Counted from the first letter of the stretch, positions 7,243 through 15,318 are shown. The stretch: 42,290 nt of DNA from Candidatus Heritagella gallinarum (GCA_904394685.1 CAJFNK010000072.1:1-42290); one strand, 5' to 3'. Notes: generated from the sequence alone by a model not told the origin. A program made the numbers and translations.

Positions 7243-8595
7243 TCAACCGATTCCGCCGAAGAAAATCCCCAGAATATACACCGCCAGCGTCAACCCCACA
7301 AACAGGTATTTGCACATCGGCTCAAACCACCGGCCAATCGGCTTTTGGCGGCCCAGCTGCACCTGTGCCCGTGCAAACCCTTTGGGGCACACCCAGAAGA
7401 ACATCACAGCTGCCAGCAGTGCTCCCAGCGGGATGATATAAATGGACACCACGTCCATCCAGACGCTCACCATGTCGGCGTTCTCGATAAACAATCCCAC
7501 AGCCACCGCAATCAGCGCCACAATGCCCACCGCTATCTTGCGGGAAAGCCCAAACTGCGACTGAAGCGCCTCGATGGGGGTTTCAAACAGATTCATCAGC
7601 GAGGTAATGGCCGCAAACAGCACCGCCACAAAGAACACGATGGCAAAGAACTGCCCCAGCGGCATCTGTTGGAATACTTCCGGCAGCGTGATGAACATCA
7701 GCGGCGGGCCAGAGGCCACATCCTGCCCAAAGGCAAACACCGCCGGGATAATCACCAGACCCGCCAGCAGCGCCGCACAGGTGTCGAAAAATGCGACGTT
7801 CCGGGCGCAACTGATGATATCCGTATCCTTTTTCAGATAGCTGCCATACACAATGGTGCCCGAACCTGCCAGCGACAGGGAGAAAAACGCCTGTCCCAGC
7901 GCATAGACCCAGGTGCGTACATCCAGCAGGCACTGCCAGTCCGGCACAAACAGGTATTCATATCCTGCCCCTGCGTTGTCCAATGTAAACACCCGCACCA
8001 TCAAAATGATAAAAAACAGGAAAAAGAGCGGCATCATCACTTTGTTGACCTTCTCAATTCCCTTGGAAATTCCAAAAATCATCACCAAAAAGGTGAGCGC
8101 CAGCCCCAACATATGCCAGCCCACGCTGCCAAAGTTCCCGGCAATCGAGCCAAACAGGGCGGCAGTGTCCGGTGCGGTGAACAGCGAGCCGGTAATGGAA
8201 TCATACAGGTATTTGAGGAACCAGCCCACCACCACGGAATATCCGATTGCAATGCCCAGCGAGCCTACCACAGGAATCACGCCGATGATCCGGCCGCCCC
8301 GCTTGCCCCGCATTTTTACGGCGTTGGAAAACGCCCCCAGCGGGCCTGTTCCCTGCGAGCGGCCAAAGGCCATTTCTCCCGCCACGCCGGAAAATCCCAG
8401 AATGACTACAAAGAGAAAATAGGGGATCAAAAACGCCGCACCACCAAACTGCCCGGTTCGATAGGGGAACATCCAGATATTTCCCATTCCCACCGCCGAG
8501 CCGATACAGGCAATAATAAACCCGGTTTTGCTGCGGAACGAATCCCGAAGCGTGGATTCTCCTTTTGCTTGTTCCTTCTGTTTCAAACTCCTCAC
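7243..8595 (-). CDS. Sodium-dependent transporter, NSS/SNF family (copy 1)
   Basis: 450-residue membrane protein of the neurotransmitter:sodium symporter family (LeuT/MhsT fold, 11-12 helices), probably importing amino acids with Na+. Seen: RDSFRSKTGFIIACIGSAVG then MGNIWMFPYR (TM1, residues 19-46), GGAAFLIPY (TM2) and ALGQAFFSLSLAGSGTIVYG (TM6). Position 42, where NSS proteins usually have the extracellular gate Arg (LeuT Arg30; WRFPY), is Met. The second NSS protein in this window keeps the Arg. The annotated start is GTG at 8595; TTG at 8586, with AGGAG 8 nt upstream, is equally possible. A TTGCGG-N17-TATAAT promoter lies about 90 nt upstream. Substrate unknown. Confidence 0.88.
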   Translation of the reverse strand: MRSLKQKEQAKGESTLRDSFRSKTGFIIACIGSAVGMGNIWMFPYRTGQFGGAAFLIPYFLFVVILGFSGVAGEMAFGRSQGTGPLGAFSNAVKMRGKRGGRIIGVIPVVGSLGIAIGYSVVVGWFLKYLYDSITGSLFTAPDTAALFGSIAGNFGSVGWHMLGLALTFLVMIFGISKGIEKVNKVMMPLFFLFFIILMVRVFTLDNAGAGYEYLFVPDWQCLLDVRTWVYALGQAFFSLSLAGSGTIVYGSYLKKDTDIISCARNVAFFDTCAALLAGLVIIPAVFAFGQDVASGPPLMFITLPEVFQQMPLGQFFAIVFFVAVLFAAITSLMNLFETPIEALQSQFGLSRKIAVGIVALIAVAVGLFIENADMVSVWMDVVSIYIIPLGALLAAVMFFWVCPKGFARAQVQLGRQKPIGRWFEPMCKYLFVGLTLAVYILGIFFGGIG

Positions 8596-8686
8596 TCCTC
8601 ATTTCCCGTGATGCATCCATCGCACCCGGAAATTTCATTTTGCTTTCGTGCGCTATCACTTAAAATCGATAGAACGCAACACCTAT

Positions 8687-8715
8687 ATTATACACAATCA
8701 GCCCCTCTGCCGCAA
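8687..8715 (-). promoter_or_regulatory. Promoter of NSS transporter copy 1
   Basis: Reverse-strand TTGCGG (8710-8715), 17-bp spacer and TATAAT (8687-8692), giving an untranslated leader of roughly 85 nt. Confidence 0.6.
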
Positions 8716-8781
8716 CTGTTTTTGCAGGATGCGCTTTGATTTCGTGCATATTTTTCTTTCATTTCTTCCCCGGCCATCGGA

Positions 8782-8810
8782 TTGACCTCTTTTTTATAAT
8801 TCGCTATAAT
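8782..8810 (+). promoter_or_regulatory. Near-consensus promoter of the restriction endonuclease gene
   Basis: TTGACC (8782-8787), a 17-bp spacer and perfect TATAAT (8805-8810). The predicted transcript start is about 28 nt before the ATG, with AAGGAGG between. The endonuclease therefore has a strong promoter of its own, separate from that of the methyltransferase. Confidence 0.75.
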
Positions 8811-8845
8811 AGCACCAGAATCGTCAAAAAGGAGGCAATTCTTTT

Positions 8846-9715
8846 ATGAAAGACCTTTCGCTGTTCATGCAGGTCTATATGTATGAGCTGGAACAGTTTT
8901 TAAACCAGCGCCATAACGAGATTCAAAACGTATCCTTTCAATCAGACGAGGCCAATACCGACCGGCCGCTCAAGGAATATCTCAAATCTGTAATCGAAAC
9001 CTCTTTCTCCTCTCTGCCGCCCGATTCTTCCATTCGCTTCTTATCTCAGAAGGGAGAAGCTCCTATCCCAGTGAATGATCTGTCATCCATTACCATCCGC
9101 CGGGTACTGCTGCGAGAAGAACTCACCGACCGCATCCGACAGGAAATTGTAAAATCCAAGGGTAACGCCGTTTACACCGACCCGGATTTGTGTCTGGAAC
9201 TGGAAGCGGACGGTCAAATCACATATCAGACCATTGAGCTGAAATCCACCAAAACAGATGCCATTCCCGGTTCCAGCGTGCAGCAGGTTCTTCCAGAAGA
9301 ATGGGTCATTTTTATCCAACGAAAAAAGGGAGTACAGGTGGTCACTGGACAATATCTCCATGCCGTCAACTGCAAGCTGGCCTTTCCCGACCGCAGCCCC
9401 CGCCCACAGGTTTCTTTTAGCGAACTGCTAAAATGGAACCAGCTCCACCGCAAAGCCGATAACGGCGAGTGCCTGTGCTATACCTCAGACGAAACAGAAG
9501 ATGAAAAAATGGATTTATTGCAAGACTGGCAAGGCGTCCTTTCCCATCGCTGGGTAACACTGCTGTTTGAAGCCACTTCTGTCAAGCCAAATGAACCGTG
9601 GTTCAACAATAACCTGAGAAAATTCATCCTGGAATTTCTCCAACGGTATGAATCACTTTCCCCCGCAGAGCAAAACGCCTTTAAAGAAAAAAACGAGAAA
9701 TGGATAAAACGGTAA
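8846..9715 (+). CDS. Probable type II restriction endonuclease
   Basis: 289 residues, convergent with and 13 bp from a DNA cytosine methyltransferase gene, the normal context of a type II endonuclease. A PD-(D/E)xK-like core is visible: TDPDLCLELE with Asp114, then YQTIELKST with Glu131 and Lys133, each at the end of a predicted strand. IPGSSVQQVLPEEWVIFI (140-157) follows and resembles the conserved block after the active site in several type II enzymes. The N-terminal 100 residues are helical. I do not recognise the specificity and no recognition sequence can be deduced. The call rests on context plus the motif. ATG at 8846 follows AAGGAGG at 10 nt. Confidence 0.75.
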   Translation: MKDLSLFMQVYMYELEQFLNQRHNEIQNVSFQSDEANTDRPLKEYLKSVIETSFSSLPPDSSIRFLSQKGEAPIPVNDLSSITIRRVLLREELTDRIRQEIVKSKGNAVYTDPDLCLELEADGQITYQTIELKSTKTDAIPGSSVQQVLPEEWVIFIQRKKGVQVVTGQYLHAVNCKLAFPDRSPRPQVSFSELLKWNQLHRKADNGECLCYTSDETEDEKMDLLQDWQGVLSHRWVTLLFEATSVKPNEPWFNNNLRKFILEFLQRYESLSPAEQNAFKEKNEKWIKR

Positions 9716-9741
9716 AGGGAATCTCCCCTTACCGTTTTTTT
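9708..9741. terminator. Bidirectional terminator built from both stop codons of the R-M pair
   Basis: Arms AACGGTAA (9708-9715) and TTACCGTT (9729-9736) are perfectly complementary, extended inward by a GGG/CCC pair, with T-runs on both strands. The left arm contains the endonuclease stop TAA and the right arm the methyltransferase stop (TTA on this strand). Confidence 0.8.
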
Positions 9742-10823
9742 GCAAACAGAGCGCAATATAACGCCCTGGCGATATGCCACGCCAACACCGGCGGAACGGC
9801 ATTTCCAATCTGCTTATATGCGTCCGAAGCCGCACAGGGAAAGACAAACGTATCCGGAAAAGATTGGAGGCGGGCACACTCCCGCACACTCAGCCTGCGC
9901 CAAAACTGCATATCTTCGGGCTGGTCGGGGTTGCGGCTGCGATAATGCCCCTCGATATTCCCATGATGCTCCGAACGGATAGTAGGCGCAGGGCTGTCTG
10001 CCCGAATCTGGCAGTTCCCCTGCATCTTTTTTCCGGGATAAAATTTCGCTTTGGAATAATCCCGCTGGGTGTGGTTGGGGATATTGGTGTGATCCACCTG
10101 ATCCCACAAGTCGTCAATGGCTTCTCTGGCAGTCATCCAGGGGTGTTGGCGGGTGCCGCAGGTTTCTTGTGGGTATAAAATCGGCTTTTGGATATCCTGC
10201 CGGACTCCCATAATAATTACCCGAACCCGGTTTTGCGGCACTCCATAGTCGGCTGCGTTGAGCGCATGATACTGCACCTCATATCCCATACTGCGAAAAT
10301 CATCCAGAATCACATCAAGAGCGGTGGTGTCCTCCCCGTTTTTACTTTTACGGATTCCATCCACATTTTCGGCCACAAAAGCCGCCGGATTGCAGTGCTG
10401 GATTACCCGCTTCATCTCCAGATACAACCTTCCTCTTTCTGCCGAAAGCCCCTTTCGCTTTCCCGCAAGGCTGAAATCCTGGCAGGGAAACCCCCCGATT
10501 ACAATGTCCGCCTCCGGCAATATCCGGCAGTCCAGTTCCCGAACATCGCCGCAATAGGGTTTGTGGCCAAAATTATAGGCATAGGTTTCACACGCCTTTT
10601 GAATGATGTCATTGGCAAATACAATCTGATAGGGATTTTTTTCATAATACCTGCCAAACACTTCAAACCCGCCGCAGAATCCCAAATCCATCCCGCCGCA
10701 GCCACTAAACAGGGAAAGGACCCGCAGTTCTCTGCCCTGTGGCAGTTTTTCAACCTCAATTTTCTGAATGGCCTGTCCCTGCGCTTTTGGCAGTTCAAAC
10801 CATGACAGCTGTCCATTCATCAT
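9729..10823 (-). CDS. DNA (cytosine-5-)-methyltransferase, type II R-M
   Basis: 364 residues with the ordered C5-methyltransferase motifs: I VLSLFSGCGGMDLGF (35-49, SAM binding), IV GGFPCQDFS (110-118, catalytic Cys114), VI ENV (152-154), VIII QNRVRV (197-202), target recognition region about 220-305, IX LSVRECARLQSFP and X QIGNAVPP (338-345). It methylates a cytosine in a sequence presumably shared with the convergent endonuclease; the sequence itself is not deducible. The first ATG overlaps the last 4 nt of rlmD (ATGA), and a second ATG follows at once. It should therefore be translated mainly by coupling to rlmD. It looks intact. Confidence 0.93.
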   Translation of the reverse strand: MMNGQLSWFELPKAQGQAIQKIEVEKLPQGRELRVLSLFSGCGGMDLGFCGGFEVFGRYYEKNPYQIVFANDIIQKACETYAYNFGHKPYCGDVRELDCRILPEADIVIGGFPCQDFSLAGKRKGLSAERGRLYLEMKRVIQHCNPAAFVAENVDGIRKSKNGEDTTALDVILDDFRSMGYEVQYHALNAADYGVPQNRVRVIIMGVRQDIQKPILYPQETCGTRQHPWMTAREAIDDLWDQVDHTNIPNHTQRDYSKAKFYPGKKMQGNCQIRADSPAPTIRSEHHGNIEGHYRSRNPDQPEDMQFWRRLSVRECARLQSFPDTFVFPCAASDAYKQIGNAVPPVLAWHIARALYCALFAKKR

Positions 10824-12232
10824 CTTTCTGCCCCATCCTTCTCCAAAAGCGCCACCGTTTCACAATGGGCTGTGCGGGGGAACATGTCCACCGGCACAGC
10901 ACGCCGCAGCACATAGCCCACCTCACGGAACCGTGCCACATCTCTCGCCAGCGTGGCGGGGTCACACGAAACATACACCACCCGCTCCGGCGCCATGCGG
11001 GCAATCGTTTCCGGCAGCCCTTCTCCGCAGCCCTTCCGGGGCGGGTCTACCACCACCACATGGGGACGAATCCCCCGTTCTTCCAGCAGCTTGGCGGCCT
11101 CCGGAGCATCCATGCACAAAAATTCGCTGTTGCCAATGCCGTTGGCAGCGGCATTTTTTTTGGCGTCCTCCACCGCCGGAGCCACAATCTCCACGCCAAT
11201 CAGCCGATGCACACGCCCCGCCATCGAAAGCCCAATGGTTCCGGCGCCGCAATACAGGTCGAGCAGGGTTTCCTCCCCGGTCAACCCGGCAAAGTCGGCG
11301 GCCAGTCCATAGAGCTTTTCGGTCTGGTCGTGGTTCACCTGATAAAACGAGAGCGGCGAAATCTCAAAGCGCAGCCCGCACAGGGTATCGGTGAGTACAC
11401 TGTCGCCCCAGACGGTGCGGGTCTTTTTTCCCAGTACCACATTGGTATCTTCCCGGTTGGAATTCACCAGCAGGCTTTTCAGCTCCGGCACCCGGCGGCT
11501 CATGATTTCGGCCAGTTCCTGTTCATGGTGCAGCCCGTTTCCGTTGACCACCACACAGGCCATCACCGCCCCGGTAGAGGCTGCCTGCCGCAAATACAAG
11601 TGGCGCAGCTTGCCGGTGTGCGTGGTTTCGTCATACACCGGCTCCTGATACAGCCTGGCCCATTCCAAGAAAGCCGCCATTGCCCGGGAAAACGACTCCG
11701 GCTGCAGCCGGCAGTCCTCACAGGGGATAATCCGGTGGCTTCTGGGAGCATAAAATCCCAGCATCGGCTTGCCCTCGGCATCCTTTCCGATGGGAAACTG
11801 TGCCTTGTTCCGATACCGGTCCGGTGTGCCCGCCTCGGTATTTGCCCCAACAATGGGGTCTACCACAAAGCCCTCGCAGCCGCCAATGCGCCGCAGGGCA
11901 TCCTGTACCTTCTGCTGCTTGGCTTCCAGCTCGATTTCATAACTCATGTGGCGATATACGCAGCCCCCGCATTTTGGAAAAGCGTCGCAGTCCGGTTCCA
12001 CCCGGCAGGCAGAAGGGCGTATGATCTGAATGGCTTTGCCCCAGCAGAAATTTTTGGCGGTTTTTACAATCTGCACCAACACCCGCTCTCCGGGGATGGT
12101 TTCCGGCACAAACACCGCCATGCCGCCCTCAGAGGCTCTGCCCACTCCGGCGCCCTCGGCGGTCAGCCCAGTAATTTCCAGCTCCACCCTCTGATTTTTT
12201 TGCAGTATCGTTCCGCTTTTTTCCCGTTTCAT
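10820..12232 (-). CDS. rlmD: 23S rRNA (uracil-C5)-methyltransferase, RlmD/RlmCD (TrmA) family
   Basis: 470-residue SAM-dependent RNA methyltransferase making 5-methyluridine in 23S rRNA. Seen: N-terminal TRAM RNA-binding domain (about 12-68, LTAEGAGVGR ... VPETIPGERV) and iron-sulfur cysteines Cys82-x5-Cys88-x2-Cys91 with a fourth in IPCEDC (171/174). The SAM site LDLYCGAGTIGLS, DPPRKGC and the catalytic VYVSCDPATLARD follow, with the closing His-Cys-Glu-Thr motif. In Firmicutes one enzyme of this family can modify both U747 and U1939, so exact sites are uncertain. ATG at 12232 follows AGGAGGG. The last 4 nt overlap the R-M methyltransferase gene, so the two share a promoter. Confidence 0.92.
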   Translation of the reverse strand: MKREKSGTILQKNQRVELEITGLTAEGAGVGRASEGGMAVFVPETIPGERVLVQIVKTAKNFCWGKAIQIIRPSACRVEPDCDAFPKCGGCVYRHMSYEIELEAKQQKVQDALRRIGGCEGFVVDPIVGANTEAGTPDRYRNKAQFPIGKDAEGKPMLGFYAPRSHRIIPCEDCRLQPESFSRAMAAFLEWARLYQEPVYDETTHTGKLRHLYLRQAASTGAVMACVVVNGNGLHHEQELAEIMSRRVPELKSLLVNSNREDTNVVLGKKTRTVWGDSVLTDTLCGLRFEISPLSFYQVNHDQTEKLYGLAADFAGLTGEETLLDLYCGAGTIGLSMAGRVHRLIGVEIVAPAVEDAKKNAAANGIGNSEFLCMDAPEAAKLLEERGIRPHVVVVDPPRKGCGEGLPETIARMAPERVVYVSCDPATLARDVARFREVGYVLRRAVPVDMFPRTAHCETVALLEKDGAER

Positions 12233-12264
12233 AAAGCCCTCCTGGGTTGTTTTTTCATGCTATC

Positions 12265-12293
12265 ATTGTATCATTCCCGCTCTGCTTTGGCAA
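12265..12293 (-). promoter_or_regulatory. Promoter of rlmD and the DNA methyltransferase
   Basis: Reverse-strand TTGCCA (12288-12293), 17-bp spacer and TACAAT (12265-12270), 33 nt before the rlmD ATG. No separate promoter is evident for the methyltransferase gene inside rlmD. Confidence 0.65.
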
Positions 12294-12316
12294 GAATCCG
12301 CATCTTTGGCAAAAAT
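12285..12316. repeat. Two 13-bp direct repeats upstream of rlmD
   Basis: CTTTGGCAAGAAT (12285-12297) and CTTTGGCAAAAAT (12304-12316) differ at one base and start 19 bp apart, about two helical turns. The first overlaps the rlmD -35 hexamer, so they could be an operator. The binding protein is unknown. Confidence 0.4.
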
Positions 12317-12478
12317 ATTACGCATTTATAATATTCCACTCTTTTCTCCGCATAAGGATATATCTGAAAATATACGGAATTGACCAAATTTATCCAATTA
12401 ACAACAAGCTCGAAACACGACAAAACCAATATTTTTACACAGTAACTGGTACAACATCATGAAATCATAACCCATAGA
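12317..12478. other. AT-rich intergenic stretch, no gene seen
   Basis: Together with the flanking promoter and terminator this fills the 308-nt gap between nagB and rlmD. It is strongly AT-rich. No reading frame has a credible ribosome binding site, and I see no RNA gene or long palindrome. Confidence 0.6.
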
Positions 12479-12520
12479 AAAAGGACTTACTGCCTGTATC
12501 CAGAGGCAACAAGTCCTTTT
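12479..12520 (-). terminator. Terminator of nagB
   Basis: Outer arms AAAAGGACTT (12479-12488) and AAGTCCTTTT (12511-12520) are perfect complements and an inner TGCCT/AGGCA pair extends the stem. On the reverse strand a T-run follows, 20 nt after the nagB stop. Confidence 0.8.
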
Positions 12521-12540
12521 GATTCACTTCTATCTCAGAA

Positions 12541-13269
12541 TTATATTGTAAGCAGCGAAGCGGCTTCACGGTCACAGTAGACAACGCTGTTATCCAACGT
12601 TTTTAACACGCTGGCCGGCAGCGATTCCACTGGCGGGGAATCATAGAGCTTTTTCACGATTTCCGCCTTGCGCTCCCCGTTAATCACCAGCACGCATTTT
12701 CCAGAATCACAGATATCCCGCAGTCCAATGGTCATTCCACCTGTCAGCACCGGTGCATCGGAAAAATATTTGGTTCCTACTTTTTGTGTAACGGCGTCCA
12801 GCTGGGTGATGTGCAGGGTAGAGTCAAACGAAGTCCCCGGCTCGTTCAGCGCCAGATGCCCGTTCATTCCAATCCCCAACAGCATATAGTCGATGCCATG
12901 ACGCTCATCGATAAACCGGCGAATCCGCTCCAGTTCCTTCTCCGGAGGCTGGCAGCGCCCATTCACCAAAGAAACCGACTCCTCTGGAAAATCCACTTTG
13001 GAAAGGAAGTTCTTTACCAGAAAAGCCCCACAGCTTCCGCTGTCTTCCCGGTTCATTCCCAGCCATTCGTCCATGGCGGTAAAAGAACATTTGGCAAAGC
13101 TCACTTCTCCTTTTTCATACAGGGCGATCAACTCCTCAAACACGCCCAAAGAGGAGTGACCGGCGGCAATACACAGGTTTGCTTCCGGCTTTTCCTGAAT
13201 CAGAGAACAGATTTCCTTTGCCACTTCCTGGCTCAATGCCTTATAAGAATCCATGATTTGAAATCTCAT
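12541..13269 (-). CDS. nagB: Glucosamine-6-phosphate deaminase (NagB-like)
   Basis: Converts glucosamine-6-phosphate to fructose-6-phosphate and ammonia in amino-sugar catabolism. 242 residues, the size of the shorter Firmicutes NagB. Seen: CIAAGHSSLGVFEELI (sugar-phosphate loop), FTAMDEWLGM with Asp and Glu, LLGIGMNGHLALNEPGTSF (catalytic-lid motif containing the ring-opening His), then VLTGGMTIGLRDI and the SLPASVLK ending. The usual GIGxNGHIAFNEP reads GMNGHLALNEP, a conservative change. It is the same fold as 6-phosphogluconolactonase, but these motifs favour the deaminase. ATG at 13269 follows AAGGAGG. It is a single-gene unit with its own strong promoter and terminator; no nagA neighbour is present. 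Confidence 0.85.
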   Translation of the reverse strand: MRFQIMDSYKALSQEVAKEICSLIQEKPEANLCIAAGHSSLGVFEELIALYEKGEVSFAKCSFTAMDEWLGMNREDSGSCGAFLVKNFLSKVDFPEESVSLVNGRCQPPEKELERIRRFIDERHGIDYMLLGIGMNGHLALNEPGTSFDSTLHITQLDAVTQKVGTKYFSDAPVLTGGMTIGLRDICDSGKCVLVINGERKAEIVKKLYDSPPVESLPASVLKTLDNSVVYCDREAASLLTI

Positions 13270-13308
13270 ATTGATCCTCCTTGTATATAAATTTACTAGC
13301 TTAATTAA

Positions 13309-13337
13309 ATAATAATCTTATTTTGAAAATTTGTCAA
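13309..13337 (-). promoter_or_regulatory. Strong promoter of nagB
   Basis: Reverse-strand perfect TTGACA (13332-13337), 17-bp spacer and TATTAT (13309-13314). The leader is about 33 nt and contains AAGGAGG. An AT-rich palindrome TTAATTAA lies at the predicted start site. Confidence 0.8.
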
Positions 13338-13386
13338 ATGATTTTTCTAATTCTCTTAAAACCATTGCGCCATTTAAAAGTAAATA

Positions 13387-13430
13387 CAACAACCAAGGGG
13401 GAGCCCGGATGGGCCCCCCCTTGGTTGTTG
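13387..13430 (-). terminator. 20-bp stem hairpin downstream of htrA (possible terminator)
   Basis: Arms 13387-13406 and 13411-13430 (outer part CAACAACCAAGGGGG and its complement) with a 4-nt GGAT loop. The one non-pair on the forward strand (A13402/C13415) becomes G-U on the reverse-strand RNA, so the structure is complete only there. It lies about 140 nt after the htrA stop and is followed on that strand by a broken T-rich run (TATTTACTTTT), which is weak for a terminator. Other roles such as a 3'-UTR stability element or a palindromic repeat are possible. Confidence 0.55.
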
Positions 13431-13443
13431 AAAAAGGAGATTT

Positions 13444-13539
13444 ATGAAAAAGATCTTGTACTCTGATTTTGTCCCTGCATCCGGGACGGACGATTCAAAT
13501 CATCGCCCGTCCATAATTGCAGCGAGAGAAATGAAATGA
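13444..13539 (+). CDS. Possible 31-residue small ORF
   Basis: ATG at 13444, AGGAG 4 nt upstream, and 31 codons ending in TGA. The peptide starts MKKILYSDF and is otherwise unremarkable, with no membrane helix or Cys motif. It is antisense to the region between the two hairpins after htrA, and I see no forward promoter, so the match to a ribosome binding site may be chance. Recorded as a weak candidate only. Confidence 0.2.
   Translation: MKKILYSDFVPASGTDDSNHRPSIIAAREMK
13486..13515 (-). other. Second hairpin in the htrA 3' region
   Basis: On this strand GGACGG-A-CGAT and ATCG-C-CCGTCC face each other across a TCAAATC loop. The A/C mismatch becomes G-U on the reverse-strand RNA, giving an 11-pair stem. 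It lies about 55-85 nt after the htrA stop, before the 20-bp hairpin. Confidence 0.45.
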
Positions 13540-13568
13540 AGAAAAAGCAAATCTATAATAAACACCAG

Positions 13569-15185
13569 TTACTGGCCGGTGGATTCGGTTAGGGTGACTT
13601 CACAGGTAAAGCTTTCACCTGTCAATCCTCTGGTAATAGAGAGCGTTACCTTGTCGCCGGGCTTCTTCTTTGCGATATAACCCGAAATGGTGTTGGAAGA
13701 AGTGATTTCGGTATCGTCGATCTTGGTAATCACATCGCCCTTTTGAACCCCTGCATTTGCAACTGACTCATTGCTGATGCTGGCTACATACATGCCGGAG
13801 GGCAGTCCATAGAAGTTGGCGGTCCAAGCGTCCAGATACTGTCCGCTGATTCCCAACATGGCACGATCCTTCACATAACCATATTCTTTCAGGTCGCTGA
13901 TAATCGGCAGAGCGTCGTCGATTGGGATGGCAAATCCCAGGCCTTCATAGCCGGTGGCTACGATTTTACTGGAGTTGATGCCAATCACCTGGCCATACAT
14001 ATTGACCAGGGCGCCGCCGGAGTTGCCGGGGTTGATTGCAGCGTCGGTCTGGATGCACTCCATGGTATATCCGGTGTCGCTGCTGGTAACAGCACGGTTC
14101 AAAGCGGAAACATAACCAATCGTCACACTGGAGTTGAACTGCAGGCCGCCGGGGTTACCGATTGCGATTACCGGGTCGGCGACTACCAGATCTTCGGAAG
14201 AACCGAACTCAGCGGCGGTAAGGCCGGTGGCTTCAATTTTGATGACTGCCAGGTCGGTCATGGTGTCGCTGCCAATCAGCTTGGCTTCATAGGTCTTGCC
14301 GTCGGAAGTAATCACTTTCAGAGAATCGGCGCCATCTACCACATGGGCGTTGGTAATAATATATCCATCGGACGTTGCGATGATACCGGAGCCTTCGCTG
14401 GCCGGTGTCACACCGCTGTCGCCGTCGCTGTTTCTTTCATCTTCTTCATCCTGTGTGTTGCGTCCCCAGCCCTGTGTGGAAAGCCCCATCTGGCCTTCTA
14501 CACGCTGATAATTCTGAATGCACACCACAGAGGGGATCACCTTTGCCGCAACTTCCTGCTGCGTCATGCTGCCCGAAATGCTGGTGGTGGGATTATTATC
14601 CTCGCTGTTAATCAGCTTATTGATAGTAAACGTTGAATTGCCGGTACCGGCATTCTGGATCTGAATGGTTCCATTGTTGATGAGTGCGGCAAATCCGGCC
14701 ACAGAAGCGGCGGATACCACCGCACAACACAGCACGCCTGCCACGATTTTGGTGGCGATGCGCTTGCCCCGGCTCATGGGCTTGTGTTCCTTTACCGGTT
14801 TTTGCATAGGGGGCTGAGCGGTATAGTTGTCGGCGTTTGGCCACTGGGAATTATTCTGATAATAAGGCTGCTGATATCCGGCGCCCTGCCAGCGGTATTC
14901 CGAATATTGAGCGGTATCCGGGGCGGCTGAGGGCTGCTGCCAGCCTGTTTCCTGTGAGGAAGCCGTTTCGTATGCGGCAGGCTCCTGCTGCCATCCGGTG
15001 TCCTGTGCCTGAGAAGAAGTGGACTCAAAAGAATTGGATTCGTTTGAATCGAATTCGTTTGAATTAAATTCATTCGAAGTGGATTCGGCCGAAGCTCCCT
15101 GAACTGTGGATTCTTCCTGCGGCACAACAGGCTCTTGCGGGGTCTGGTTTTGCGGGTCGTGATTTATATTCATAGGATCATACAT
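13569..15185 (-). CDS. htrA: HtrA/DegP-like membrane-anchored serine protease
   Basis: 538-residue S1C trypsin-like protease for quality control of proteins outside the membrane. Seen in order: a long cytoplasmic N-terminus (1-140) rich in Asn, Ser, Gln and Tyr with short repeats (SNEF/DSNES; two TGWQQ blocks), one membrane helix (about 145-168), the protease domain with His281 (TNAHVVDG), Asp311 (TDLAVIKI) and Ser389 (NPGNSGGAL), and one PDZ domain (about 440-530). The triad is intact. The PDZ LGISGQYLD / GDVITKIDD pattern is typical. ATG at 15185 has AAGGA about 10 nt upstream; an in-frame ATG four codons on is possible. The 3' side carries two hairpins. Confidence 0.92.
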   Translation of the reverse strand: MYDPMNINHDPQNQTPQEPVVPQEESTVQGASAESTSNEFNSNEFDSNESNSFESTSSQAQDTGWQQEPAAYETASSQETGWQQPSAAPDTAQYSEYRWQGAGYQQPYYQNNSQWPNADNYTAQPPMQKPVKEHKPMSRGKRIATKIVAGVLCCAVVSAASVAGFAALINNGTIQIQNAGTGNSTFTINKLINSEDNNPTTSISGSMTQQEVAAKVIPSVVCIQNYQRVEGQMGLSTQGWGRNTQDEEDERNSDGDSGVTPASEGSGIIATSDGYIITNAHVVDGADSLKVITSDGKTYEAKLIGSDTMTDLAVIKIEATGLTAAEFGSSEDLVVADPVIAIGNPGGLQFNSSVTIGYVSALNRAVTSSDTGYTMECIQTDAAINPGNSGGALVNMYGQVIGINSSKIVATGYEGLGFAIPIDDALPIISDLKEYGYVKDRAMLGISGQYLDAWTANFYGLPSGMYVASISNESVANAGVQKGDVITKIDDTEITSSNTISGYIAKKKPGDKVTLSITRGLTGESFTCEVTLTESTGQ

Positions 15186-15318
15186 ACTCGTTCATCCTTT
15201 CATCATTCGATTGCCGGTCCCTTTTAGGTTTCCCGGTTGGTGTGCTTTTATTATGAAGCCCGAATGTGAAAGCTGTGTGATGGTCTATTTAAGGTTCTAT
15301 GACATTTTATTTTCAATT

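Noticed and set aside
8846-12232. Larger defence island
   Set aside because: Beyond the R-M pair, the flanking genes are housekeeping or transport; no further defence genes or mobility genes are seen.
12247-12462. 71-codon forward frame upstream of rlmD
   Set aside because: Starts at TTG in the rlmD promoter region with no ribosome binding site and AT-driven composition.
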